Below are positions 42,751 to 50,485 of a DNA stretch of 64,000 nt, piece by piece. The notes below the pieces were generated by a model. The model was not told the DNA's origin and did no database searches. It saw nothing but the letters and a program-made list of their open reading frames with translations. Every line of letters begins with the position of its first letter. Within the stretch, counting starts at the first letter, position 1. The stretch covers positions 1-64,000 of the forward strand of contig NZ_CP011509.1 in assembly GCF_001027285.1 (NCBI RefSeq). The letters run 5' to 3'. The position numbers and the translations under genes are program-made. This stretch comes from Archangium gephyra (GTDB taxonomy: Bacteria; Myxococcota; Myxococcia; Myxococcales; Myxococcaceae).

Positions 42751-45045
42751 ATGGCGAAAGCGCACACACTCAGTGACAACTTCAACGACAACTCGACGGA
42801 CACGAGCAAGTGGCTCGCTTTCGGAACCACCCACGAGGTCAACCAGCGCGTGGAGCTCTACCCCGACGGGCTCAGCAAGACCGCCTCGGGTTACGTCTCC
42901 ACCGCCCCGTATGATCTGACGGGCTCGAGCTTCGAGCTCGAGGTCACCCAGACGCTGAGGCCCGTCCTGGGGGCACGGACCTTCTTCCGGGCGTTCGTGA
43001 CCGAGGATGTCGACGAGGTGGGCATGCTCGTGGAGAACGGGGTGCTTCATTGCGGCCAGACCGTCGCGGGGACGCGCACGGCACTGGCGAGCGTGCCGTA
43101 TGAGCCCGCGCGTCACCTCTGGTGGCGGCTGCGAGAGGCCGCGGGGACGCTCTGGTGGGAGACCTCGGGGGATGGCCAGGGCTGGCAGGTGCTGCACAGC
43201 AGGGCGAGCCCGATTCCGCTCACCACGGTCAAGCTGTCCTTCGGGGCCGGACGGGATCGGCAATTCCCCTCGTTGGGGCGGGCCATCTTCGACTCGGTCA
43301 ACACCCCGGACGCGGGCCTTCCCCGCCGGGTGGAGGAGCGGCGCCTGTCGGCACGGCGCGTGCGCGAGCAGGCCGCGGAGCTCGCCGCCGCGCGTCCGCA
43401 CGCCTCGCACTTCAACAACAACGACGAGGTCAACTACCCGAGCCGTGCCTTCGTCGGCAACTTCTCCAAGGGCCTGCGCCACGACACCCTGGGTGACCCG
43501 GAGCCCGTCTCCTACGGCTCGCTGCTGCGCGCCCTGGAGAGCCGCGACCCCGGTGATTTCGAGGAGCTCCTCCTGGGGGGCACCCAGAAGCTGACCAATC
43601 CGCAGGCGGGGCTCGCCTTCGACCTGGAGGCCCCGGACGCCCAGGCGTTCACCCTGCTCCCCGCGCCGCGCTTCGACAGCGAGCAGGCGGCCTATGAGAT
43701 GGGGGAGCTGTACTGGATGGCCCTGGCCCGCGACGTGCCCTTCATCGACTACGCCACCGAGGCCGCCACCGCTGGCAGCATCCTCCAGCGCGCCATCGAC
43801 TCACTCAACAACGAGTTCCCCAGCTTCGGTGGGACACGGAGTGCCGATGCGCAGAACCTCTTCCGTGGCATCTACCCCGGCGAGCAGGTGGGCCCCTACG
43901 TCTCGCAGTTCCTGCTCAAGGGCAACGTGGACCCGCGCAAGCCGGAGGGCCAGGGGCGCGACGCCGCCGATGGCTACATCACCTACGGCTCGCAGGTGAT
44001 CGACCAGCGGCAGTGGACGGTGAAGGGCTTCCCGGAGCTGGGCGCCGCCGCCGACTACCTCACCGGCTTCAATGACTGGCTGGCGGTGCAGAATGGCCGG
44101 GATGACCGGGGCGGGGACAAGCTCGACATGACGCGGCGCCGCTTCATCCGCAACCTGCGGGACGGGGCCAACTTCGTTCACTTCGACCAGGTGGTGAACG
44201 CCTTCTACAACGCGGCCTTCTACCTGCTGTCCGAGCCCACGGGAGACCAGCGCCTGGGCAACCCGGCGGGTACGGGCCGGCCCATGGTGGACATGGACTT
44301 CCCCTTCAACCCGGGCAACCCGTACGACCCGCCCGGCACGGCGGGGGACTCGCGCACCCAGGCGGGCTTCACCACCTTCGGCCCGGTCCACCTGCTGCAG
44401 GTGCTCATCGAGGTGGCGGGACGGGCGGGGCGCGCCGTGTGGTGGCAGAAGTGGGGCGTGCACCGCCGCTTGCGTCCCGAGGAGTACGGCGGGCGCGTGG
44501 ACAATGCGCTCAACAACCGGCGCTCCTACCCGTTCAGCGCCGCCATCAGGAACTCGCTCTCGGGTGGAAGGCTCTCCGTGTATTTCCCGTCGCGCTACGG
44601 CTCGTACCTGCTGCCCCAGGCCTACCCGGAGGGAGCGCCCACGCACCCGGCCTACGGCGCGGGCCACGCCACCATCGCCGGTGCGTGCGCCACCATCCTC
44701 AAGGCCTTCTTCGATGAGAAGGCCCCCGTGGAGAACCCCATGGTGGCCAGCGCGGATGGCACCGTGCTCATGCCGTACACGGGTGCGGACGCCACGCAAC
44801 TGACGGTGGGGGGAGAGCTCAACAAGCTGGCGGGCAACCTCGCCCTCTTCCGCAACGCGGCGGGCGTGCACTGGCGCAGCGACTACACCGAGTCTCTGCC
44901 GCTGGGCGAGAAGGTCGCCATCGGGCTATTGCAGGAGATGAGCCGCACCTTCAACGAGGACAACGCCTTCTTCCAGCTCACGAAGTTCGATGGCACCACC
45001 GTCCGCATCTTCGACGGCTGCGTGGAGCCCGTGCCGGCCTCATGA
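42751..45045 (+). CDS. Vanadium-dependent haloperoxidase with N-terminal beta domain
   Basis: 764 residues, no signal peptide. The start at 42751 (MAKAHTLSDNFNDN) has GAGGAG upstream. The first 190 residues look like a lectin/glucanase-type beta sandwich (TSKWLAFGTTHEVNQRVELY, then LWWRLREAAGTLWWETSG). The haloperoxidase domain carries the vanadate pocket: Lys567 and Arg575 in WQKWGVHRRLRPEEY, Gly638-His639 in THPAYGAGHA, and Arg701 and His707 in RNAAGVHWRSD. The Lys-x7-Arg spacing is that of algal-type bromoperoxidases. The serine that precedes Gly-His in chloroperoxidases is Ala637. It would oxidise bromide or chloride with peroxide and halogenate organics. A T-loop hairpin follows 15 bases after the stop. 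Confidence 0.9.
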   Translation: MAKAHTLSDNFNDNSTDTSKWLAFGTTHEVNQRVELYPDGLSKTASGYVSTAPYDLTGSSFELEVTQTLRPVLGARTFFRAFVTEDVDEVGMLVENGVLHCGQTVAGTRTALASVPYEPARHLWWRLREAAGTLWWETSGDGQGWQVLHSRASPIPLTTVKLSFGAGRDRQFPSLGRAIFDSVNTPDAGLPRRVEERRLSARRVREQAAELAAARPHASHFNNNDEVNYPSRAFVGNFSKGLRHDTLGDPEPVSYGSLLRALESRDPGDFEELLLGGTQKLTNPQAGLAFDLEAPDAQAFTLLPAPRFDSEQAAYEMGELYWMALARDVPFIDYATEAATAGSILQRAIDSLNNEFPSFGGTRSADAQNLFRGIYPGEQVGPYVSQFLLKGNVDPRKPEGQGRDAADGYITYGSQVIDQRQWTVKGFPELGAAADYLTGFNDWLAVQNGRDDRGGDKLDMTRRRFIRNLRDGANFVHFDQVVNAFYNAAFYLLSEPTGDQRLGNPAGTGRPMVDMDFPFNPGNPYDPPGTAGDSRTQAGFTTFGPVHLLQVLIEVAGRAGRAVWWQKWGVHRRLRPEEYGGRVDNALNNRRSYPFSAAIRNSLSGGRLSVYFPSRYGSYLLPQAYPEGAPTHPAYGAGHATIAGACATILKAFFDEKAPVENPMVASADGTVLMPYTGADATQLTVGGELNKLAGNLALFRNAAGVHWRSDYTESLPLGEKVAIGLLQEMSRTFNEDNAFFQLTKFDGTTVRIFDGCVEPVPAS

Positions 45046-45059
45046 GGGGAGGCCATGCC

Positions 45060-45124
45060 GGCGGCGGGTTCAAGCCCCGCCGCCTCCACTGGAAGTAACC
45101 CGCCGCTCTGAGCCGAGCCTGCTC
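45060..45124. repeat. T-arm-like hairpin and repeat (copy B)
   Basis: A perfect 9-bp stem (GGCGGCGGG / CCCGCCGCC) closes the T-loop-like TTCAAGC, followed by a tRNA-3'-end-like CCTCCACT and by TGGAAGTAACCCGCCG. The last 16 bases recur with one difference at 50470-50485, next to a similar hairpin. Bases 45099-45124 recur exactly at 30084-30109. It looks like a tRNA 3' fragment or attachment-site remnant. Confidence 0.6.
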
Positions 45125-45658
45125 CCAACGAGGATGCGCGGCTCGCCTTGGGGACCAAGTCGGTTCTTGTCGGACCAGATTTGGACCAAATCCGGAGGCG
45201 TATAAGAAGGATGGGAGGACTGTTGAGGGAGTGGGCTGGTGCAGAGAGGTCGAGGAGTGCCGCGGACGGGGCCGACCCAGTGGTGCGCCAGGCCGGTGAA
45301 GAGGCCGCACAGTCCCCTTGGGGTACACGCCGGCCCAGGCCGCCCTCCCAGCATGGGCGCGGCAGGGACCCTGGGCCTCTGTCTGGTGGATGGGGATGCG
45401 AAAGGACTTCGCTCGCGGCACCCGTTACCAGCGGGGCGCGTGTTCAACAACGAAGGGCTGCTGAAGGAACTCGAGCGGGGGCCCCTGCGGCGCAGGCACG
45501 TGCACGCACTGGAGCTGGCGATTCGCGGCCGAGGGGCGTGCCTGCTCCAGACTCGCGCCTTCACCCCGAGACAGCGTACGGAGCTGCGGAAGGCCCATGC
45601 GCAGCAGGCGCGCCTGTCCGCGGCTCCGTTCGCGCGCATTTTCGGTGGGTGAGCCCGC
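45125..45658. other. Gene-poor stretch with GGACCA repeats
   Basis: No convincing gene. The motif GGACCA occurs three times at about 45152-45185. A plus-strand open frame (45239-45652) has a plausible helix near its end (TPRQRTELRKAHAQQARLSA) but no start signal or recognised family, and could be a remnant. A perfect palindrome GTGAGCCCGCTCAC (45649-45662) overlaps the Imm49 stop. Confidence 0.4.
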
Positions 45659-46438
45659 TCACGGCCAGGCCGGGTAGCCATCCTTCGGCATGCGTACGCG
45701 TGGTTCGAGCAACTCCGGCGGCAGCATCCGGTGCTCCAGCGTGAGCGGCACGCTGCGGCGCCGAGCCACCTGCACCAGTGCCAGGGCCAGGATGTCGATG
45801 TCCTCAGCCCCTGGGTCCATCTCTTCCTGCTCCTCTGGCGAGAGCTGCTCGAACGATTCCAGATACTTGCTCAGGGATTCGTTGAACGCCTCCGCGTCCC
45901 TCTGAGCCAATCCTTCGAGGATGGCAATTTTCTCATCGAATCGGAACTTGCCCGAGCACGTGCGTTGGAACTCCTGGAATGCAGTGGAAATGGCCTGCTC
46001 GGTACCAGCGGCCAGTGCTCGCAGCATGTTCGTATAGGTAAAGAACTCCTGTCCTTCAGGGTCGTCCTGTTGCCTGGGCATGAGTGCATCGATCTCGCGA
46101 GCGAGATCGAAATTGCCTGCTGCCATGGCACACAGCAGTGGGCCTTCCGTTTCGGCATTGACGAGCTCGCTCTCCACGTCGAATCCCTGATGATAGGCCT
46201 TGAGGAGGGTGTGGTACGTCAGCGCCTCCCGGTGGAGATCCTCAAAGAAGCCATCCACATCCGCTTCCAAAAGGAAGCGGATGATGGCGCGGCCGCGGTA
46301 CATGTTCACCAGGCACCAGATGGAGCCACCGAGCTTCTTGCAGGCCGAGTAGGGCCGGGTGATGTCCTCTTTGAGGAAGGTGCGAATGGTAGTGTTGATG
46401 CTCAGCAGCGAGTCGTTGAGCAGCTCTTGATTCGCCAT
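45659..46438 (-). CDS. Imm49 family immunity protein
   Basis: 259 residues, soluble, all-helical. It shows the Imm49 pattern: RGRAIIRFLLEADVDGFFED early, then AETEGPLLCAMAAGNFDLAR, a mid helix with FTYTNMLRALAAGTEQAIST, and RFDEKIAILEGLAQRDAEAF. It ends AEDIDILALALVQVARRRSV and LTLEHRMLPPELLE. It follows the nuclease-like effector by 12 bases on the same strand, the usual order of toxin then immunity. It should bind and block that effector's nuclease domain. Confidence 0.75.
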   Translation of the reverse strand: MANQELLNDSLLSINTTIRTFLKEDITRPYSACKKLGGSIWCLVNMYRGRAIIRFLLEADVDGFFEDLHREALTYHTLLKAYHQGFDVESELVNAETEGPLLCAMAAGNFDLAREIDALMPRQQDDPEGQEFFTYTNMLRALAAGTEQAISTAFQEFQRTCSGKFRFDEKIAILEGLAQRDAEAFNESLSKYLESFEQLSPEEQEEMDPGAEDIDILALALVQVARRRSVPLTLEHRMLPPELLEPRVRMPKDGYPAWP

Positions 46439-46450
46439 GGGATGGAAGCC

Positions 46451-47398
46451 TCAGGGGAAGATGATGGAGGATGGCGCAGGCTCTGAATCATGAGAAGCCT
46501 GGGTGCGCAACCAATTGTCGAAGTCTTCTCCCAGCTCGATGAATTCCTGTGGATCCTGTGGAAATGGCCAATCGATGCTGAGCTCGTTGACAGAAGGGGT
46601 TGCGCCCTCGCCCAGGACAACCAGGTAGATGCCAGGATAGACAGGTACCTGGGTGGCACCGAAGATGTTGACCACCCGCGTGCCGCGCCTGTTCTTGGCG
46701 GCCTGCAGCATTCGGACGCTCTGCTCGACACTGGATGCCTTCTGGTCCGTGGTGAGCCCGTCGAGGCCGACCGGTTTCAGCAAGGCTTTCTTGGCACGAT
46801 CCCGGATCCAGGCCCAGCTCATCTGCCGGCAGCGCCTGCCATCCGCCTGGTAGCGCCCCATGAGCTGCCAGACGCGCCGCCGATCCTGCTTCCAACTCTC
46901 GAACTTGGCCACATTGCCAGTGAATTTGGATTCACAGAAGATACAACTCTGGTCACTGTCGCGCCAGAAGAAACTATCTACACCGCAGTTTTCGATATCA
47001 ATGGAGGCCGCGCCGCGTTGCAGGGTCTGAACGTATTTCGAGGCCAGCTTCGTGAACCCCTCGCCAATGTAGCGCTTTTCAGCCCGCATGACGGAGTAGA
47101 GCTCGACTTCGTTATTGGTCAGCTTGCTGGTGTTGTCCCAGACCGTCCATTTGAGCTCCATCTTGCCCGTTCCACTGTTGACAGGCGTTTCCTCGGTCTG
47201 GAAGGGCTTGGTCCCGCTCTGTTTTCCTTGAGGGATGCTGTTCCAGGTGGTCTCGAGGCGGTTGTTGCTGGCCCAGCCCTGCCATGGGTTCACGTGCCCC
47301 ATCCGCACGATCCGGTGTTCCGTGACCTGGGAGCTGGTCCAGTTTTTATAGGAGACGACGATCACCGCCTGATGCGTCTTTTCGGGATTAATTGCCAT
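46451..47398 (-). CDS. PD-(D/E)xK (Tox-REase-like) effector nuclease
   Basis: 315 residues. The start at 47398 (MAINPEKTHQAVIVVSYKNW) overlaps the preceding gene by 11 bases. The N-terminal 110 residues are an unrecognised beta-rich domain (HRIVRMGHVNPWQGWASNNR). The C-terminal half has Asp141 in GVDSFFWRDSD, the Glu156-x-Lys158 strand in IFCESKFTG and a late QMSWAWIRDR (Gln192), the order of restriction-endonuclease-fold polymorphic toxins. Cys residues around CIFCES are unusual. It lies behind DUF4150 and in front of Imm49, so it is almost surely the killing component. Nucleic-acid cleavage in the recipient is inferred. Confidence 0.75.
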   Translation of the reverse strand: MAINPEKTHQAVIVVSYKNWTSSQVTEHRIVRMGHVNPWQGWASNNRLETTWNSIPQGKQSGTKPFQTEETPVNSGTGKMELKWTVWDNTSKLTNNEVELYSVMRAEKRYIGEGFTKLASKYVQTLQRGAASIDIENCGVDSFFWRDSDQSCIFCESKFTGNVAKFESWKQDRRRVWQLMGRYQADGRRCRQMSWAWIRDRAKKALLKPVGLDGLTTDQKASSVEQSVRMLQAAKNRRGTRVVNIFGATQVPVYPGIYLVVLGEGATPSVNELSIDWPFPQDPQEFIELGEDFDNWLRTQASHDSEPAPSSIIFP

Positions 47399-47864
47399 CC
47401 TTCCACTCCACAGTGAGGTTGATCTCCTCCGGATCCAGGTTCGAGCTCTGGCCCATGGCAACCAGCGGAGGCTGCAGCACGGGGGCGGGTGGAGTGTTCT
47501 TGTCGTTGTGCAGCATCATGTCGAAGGCGCGAGCCACGTTCTTCCCTTCGAATTTGACGTCGAACGAGTAGTTGATGAACTCTGCCTTGCCCTGGATCTT
47601 TCCGGAGGCGACGCCTTTGTTCGTGCCCGCCTCGTCTCCAGTGCTCATCTTGAAGTTCGAGTCCTTGACGCATACTGGGTTGCCATCACAAATCACGCTC
47701 TTGGTGCCCTTGTCCGTGTCGGAGGACTTCGCGATGTTGGGATAGGGTACCGGTACGGGGGAAGGAGGGCCCGGCGTCAGACACACATCGGGGAAGGCGA
47801 TGCTGGTGCCCGAGGAACCCTTGTGAACGACAGTCAGTTTGTTGACACCTGTCTTGGTGCTCAT
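47388..47864 (-). CDS. DUF4150 / PAAR-like protein
   Basis: 158 residues. It has the DUF4150 pattern of a PAAR-like spike tip: FPDVCLTPGPPSPVPVPYPN with IAKSSDTDKGT, then VICDGNPVCVKDSNFKMSTG, a Gly/Asp-rich GDEAGTNKGV and FDVKFEGKNVARAFDMMLHN. Such proteins cap VgrG tips or carry toxins for type VI secretion. The start overlaps the upstream gene by four bases (ATGA) and its end overlaps the toxin, so it probably delivers that toxin. Confidence 0.85.
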   Translation of the reverse strand: MSTKTGVNKLTVVHKGSSGTSIAFPDVCLTPGPPSPVPVPYPNIAKSSDTDKGTKSVICDGNPVCVKDSNFKMSTGDEAGTNKGVASGKIQGKAEFINYSFDVKFEGKNVARAFDMMLHNDKNTPPAPVLQPPLVAMGQSSNLDPEEINLTVEWKDGN

Positions 47865-48958
47865 GGGCGAGCACCCTCCTTTCTAGCACTGCGAAGGTAG
47901 ACCGAGCCCCTGAGTCCCTCATCCGAAGATGCACAGACGAGGACATTGTCTGTGCCTGCGTAGCCTCGGGCAAGGGCTCGTGCACCGACGCATACGGCGA
48001 TGGCAGAGGAGGCCGCGCCCGTGTCCCCGATGCAGTCCGCGGGGTGCCACAGGCGCCAGGGTTGCTGGAGGTGCTGCAGCGCGCGTGGCACCATCTTGGA
48101 GAACTCCTCCGCGCGGTAGAGTTCACCATTCAGGTCACTGAGGATGAGCCCCGTGTGGGCGCCACGGTCCGTCAATCCCGCGAGGGTCGTGGAAATGGCC
48201 CGCCCAAGGCCCAGTCCATTACAGGGCTGCCCCGAGGCTGGAGAGACAGGCTCATGGGCGACGCTGGGCGCCTCCAGCCAGGCGAGCACCTCGGCCTTCC
48301 TTCGCCGGGCTTGAACCGGTGATTCCACCAGGAAGAAGGCCGCCGCCTCCCCGGGAATCAGGCCCACTGCATTTTCGTCCGTCTTGAGCCGCCCCTCGGT
48401 CCAGAGCTGGGTCAGCCTCTCTGGCTCCACCAGGGAGTCGACACCTCCGATCACCGCTTGCGTGAATCTGCCCTGTTGCAGCTGCGTGACCGCGTCCTGG
48501 AGGGCCTTGAGGGCGGACGCATGCCCCTCGGAGTAGATGCGGATGCGGCTCTGCAGGTCGGGCAACTGGAGCCACTGGGCGATACGCGCGGCGAGTTGCT
48601 GGCGGCGCTCCTGTGAAATGCCCCGCCCCCCGGAAGGAAGCCCCAGGTAGATGCCGAGCTGCTCGAATTCCTGACCGCCCAGCCTTGCGTTGACCATCAG
48701 GTCCCGCAACCCATCCACGGTCATCCGGGTCCACCGTCCCAGCCCGAAATATCCATCCGTGAGCCCCTTCAGCGGACTGCCGATGATGGGGGGCTTCCAG
48801 GAGGGACGGCCAGCAATCCTCTGGGACTTGTCGAGTTCGCTCATCCGGACGATGCCGGCTCGGATGGCCGCGCATGCCGGGTAGGCTCCAAAGCCCACCG
48901 AGGTCACCATTCCGATGCCCGTCACGGACACGGCTCCGCCCTGCGGCCCTCCCGTCAT
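47861..48958 (-). CDS. Degenerate beta-ketoacyl-synthase-like protein of an effector cluster
   Basis: 365 residues with the thiolase fold: VTGIGMVTSVGFGAYPACAA at the start, GIYLGLPSGG mid and AVIGGVDSLVEPERLTQLW, a typical ketosynthase beta strand and loop. The catalytic residues look lost: the DTACSSSL position reads YSEGHASAL, with no Cys, and the GHLxGAAG motif reads IGDTGAASS, with no His. It is therefore unlikely to condense acyl chains. It overlaps its neighbours at both ends (ATGA) in a DUF2169-DUF4150 cluster, and ketosynthase-like proteins recur in such type VI cassettes. A structural or adaptor role in loading the effector is inferred. The start at 48958 (MTGGPQGGAVSVTG) is chosen from the overlap. 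Confidence 0.8.
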   Translation of the reverse strand: MTGGPQGGAVSVTGIGMVTSVGFGAYPACAAIRAGIVRMSELDKSQRIAGRPSWKPPIIGSPLKGLTDGYFGLGRWTRMTVDGLRDLMVNARLGGQEFEQLGIYLGLPSGGRGISQERRQQLAARIAQWLQLPDLQSRIRIYSEGHASALKALQDAVTQLQQGRFTQAVIGGVDSLVEPERLTQLWTEGRLKTDENAVGLIPGEAAAFFLVESPVQARRRKAEVLAWLEAPSVAHEPVSPASGQPCNGLGLGRAISTTLAGLTDRGAHTGLILSDLNGELYRAEEFSKMVPRALQHLQQPWRLWHPADCIGDTGAASSAIAVCVGARALARGYAGTDNVLVCASSDEGLRGSVYLRSARKEGARP

Positions 48959-50007
48959 GGGCGCTGACCTCCGCCGGGCGCCTGGACCTTGGTCCAGACC
49001 ACCGCGTGCATCCGTCTGTGGATGGGCAGGGAGCCGCGCCACACCATCACCAAGCGATCCTCGTCCGTGTCAATGACCACCGTGTCCAGCGGCATGGGGA
49101 GTGCGTGTCGGCGACCGGAATGCAGCATGACGACTCCCTCGAAGCGGTGGGTGGGCAACTGGAACCGGAGCGGGCCTCTGGCGGATGCGTTGAGGAGCTC
49201 GACGGGTTCGCCACCTGAGAGGAAGCCCGGTATCTGCTGATCGACAGGGGCGGCGTTGAGGTGGCGGCGATCGAAGTCCTTTGGCACGAGGGGGAAGCGC
49301 TCCTCTTTCCAGGCCTGATCGTAACTGCCAGCCAGCCGGAGCCTGGGCTGCCAGTGGGATGCGATGAAACCGAAGCCCGCTGGAGGCGGCCTGTCGGAAG
49401 GGTAGCGAATCCGGTGCTGCGGGTCCTCCAGGTTGGGCAGCAGCAGGCCGTCGTAGGTTGCCTGGGAGGGGCGAGCAATGAATCCAGTGCCCACGGGGTT
49501 GCGCAACTCCGCCTCAGGCTTCTCTGGATTGCTGCGGTCCCACCCCCCAAAGGCCCGCTCGTACGTCAGGGGGATCCGCTCGAAGGGGAGTGGGGCATTC
49601 ATGGTCGTGGAACCCAGGACTCGGGACCACACCCGGTTCCCCAGGACCAGCACCCGTTTGTGGAGGGGTCCGAGCCGCAGCGAGACCTCGACCTCGGTCG
49701 CTCGACCTTTGGGCGCATGGGCGTGGCCCAGCAGCACGACGTCTGTTGCCTCCTTGGTGAAGACCGCTTCAGTCTCGTATTTCAGGCTGGATGCGCCCGG
49801 CGCGCCATGGAAGACAGGCTCCGCGCTGACGGGAGGCGGAGGCTGGAGCGGCTCTAGGGCTCCTTTGGCCTGGAGAACGAACGTTGCTTTGACGACCAGC
49901 GTCAGCACGTCTGCGCCGTGCTCGTCCTGCAACAGGAACATGTCGGCGGCGAAGGGCGTCAGATTGACGAATCCTTTGCGCACCAGGTCCGCTATTGGCT
50001 GGGGCAT
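48955..50007 (-). CDS. DUF2169 type VI secretion accessory protein
   Basis: 350 residues, beta-rich. DUF2169 signatures: LTLVVKATFVLQ early, a central PLTYERAFGGWDRSNPE with ELRNPVGTGFIA, and PAGFGFIASHWQPRLRLAGS. The C-terminus contains VELLNASARGPLRFQLPTHR. This family accompanies PAAR-like and VgrG genes and is thought to help effector loading. It is the first gene of the five-gene cassette. The intergenic region upstream holds a hairpin at 50107-50125. Confidence 0.85.
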   Translation of the reverse strand: MPQPIADLVRKGFVNLTPFAADMFLLQDEHGADVLTLVVKATFVLQAKGALEPLQPPPPVSAEPVFHGAPGASSLKYETEAVFTKEATDVVLLGHAHAPKGRATEVEVSLRLGPLHKRVLVLGNRVWSRVLGSTTMNAPLPFERIPLTYERAFGGWDRSNPEKPEAELRNPVGTGFIARPSQATYDGLLLPNLEDPQHRIRYPSDRPPPAGFGFIASHWQPRLRLAGSYDQAWKEERFPLVPKDFDRRHLNAAPVDQQIPGFLSGGEPVELLNASARGPLRFQLPTHRFEGVVMLHSGRRHALPMPLDTVVIDTDEDRLVMVWRGSLPIHRRMHAVVWTKVQAPGGGQRP

Positions 50008-50281
50008 GTCATGTCCCTCCCCCCTTCGCTGTGCCCGATCAGCGGGTCATACGTAGCAACTGCTGGCCCCTTGAGCATGTTAACTCATTCGAGCGTGAGA
50101 TGGGCTGCGTGCCGCGGAGGCACGCTCCTGTGTCTGCTGGATTCCAGGGATTGAGTTCGTGGGCTTGGGTGAGGCGTAGCAAGTTCACCGCAAAATTCCT
50201 GGCGTCCTCGCGTGTCGGTTCCGCGGGTTGGACGGGTCTGGTCGAAGAAGCCTCATGGTTACGAGAGCTTAGAGTCCCTAA
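50008..50281. other. Upstream region of the effector cassette
   Basis: No gene. It contains a perfect 7-bp hairpin (GCGTGCC / GGCACGC, loop GCGGA) at 50107-50125, about 100 bases before the DUF2169 start, in a position where it could be an operator or attenuator. The area is less GC-rich than average and probably holds the cassette promoter; no clean -10/-35 pair stands out. Confidence 0.35.
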
Positions 50282-50329
50282 CAAAACCGCCTCGGCCCCT
50301 ACCGCACCGGCCAGAAGCCGAGGCAAAAA
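50282..50329 (-). terminator. Rho-independent terminator of the kelch gene
   Basis: On the minus strand an 8-bp stem (GCCTCGGC / GCCGAGGC, at 50289-50296 and 50317-50324) is followed by GGTTTTGTT. It lies about 150 bases past the kelch stop. Plus-strand reading gives the same stem followed by AAAAAG, so it could only end minus-strand transcripts. Confidence 0.55.
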
Positions 50330-50440
50330 GGACCAAACCGAACGGACGCGCATGGATTCGCCCGAACAGAAGGGTGCCCTGTCTATAGAGGGAAAACGGG
50401 GGATGAGCCGCTGCTCCCTACCGAGGGCGAATCGGAGTTC

Positions 50441-50485
50441 GGCGGGTTCGACTCCCGCCAAGCCCCCTCTGGAAGTTACCCGCCG
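50441..50485. repeat. T-arm-like hairpin and repeat (copy C)
   Basis: GGCGGG / CCCGCC closes the T-loop-like TTCGACT, followed by CTCTGGAAGTTACCCGCCG, which matches copy B (45090-45105) except for one base. It overlaps the kelch stop codon. Copies B and C lie in the same orientation on either side of the five-gene effector cassette. Confidence 0.55.

Noticed and set aside
45239-45652. A 137-residue plus-strand protein
   Set aside because: No ribosome site, no family, low-complexity N-terminus and competing frames of equal length; described only as a gene-poor stretch.
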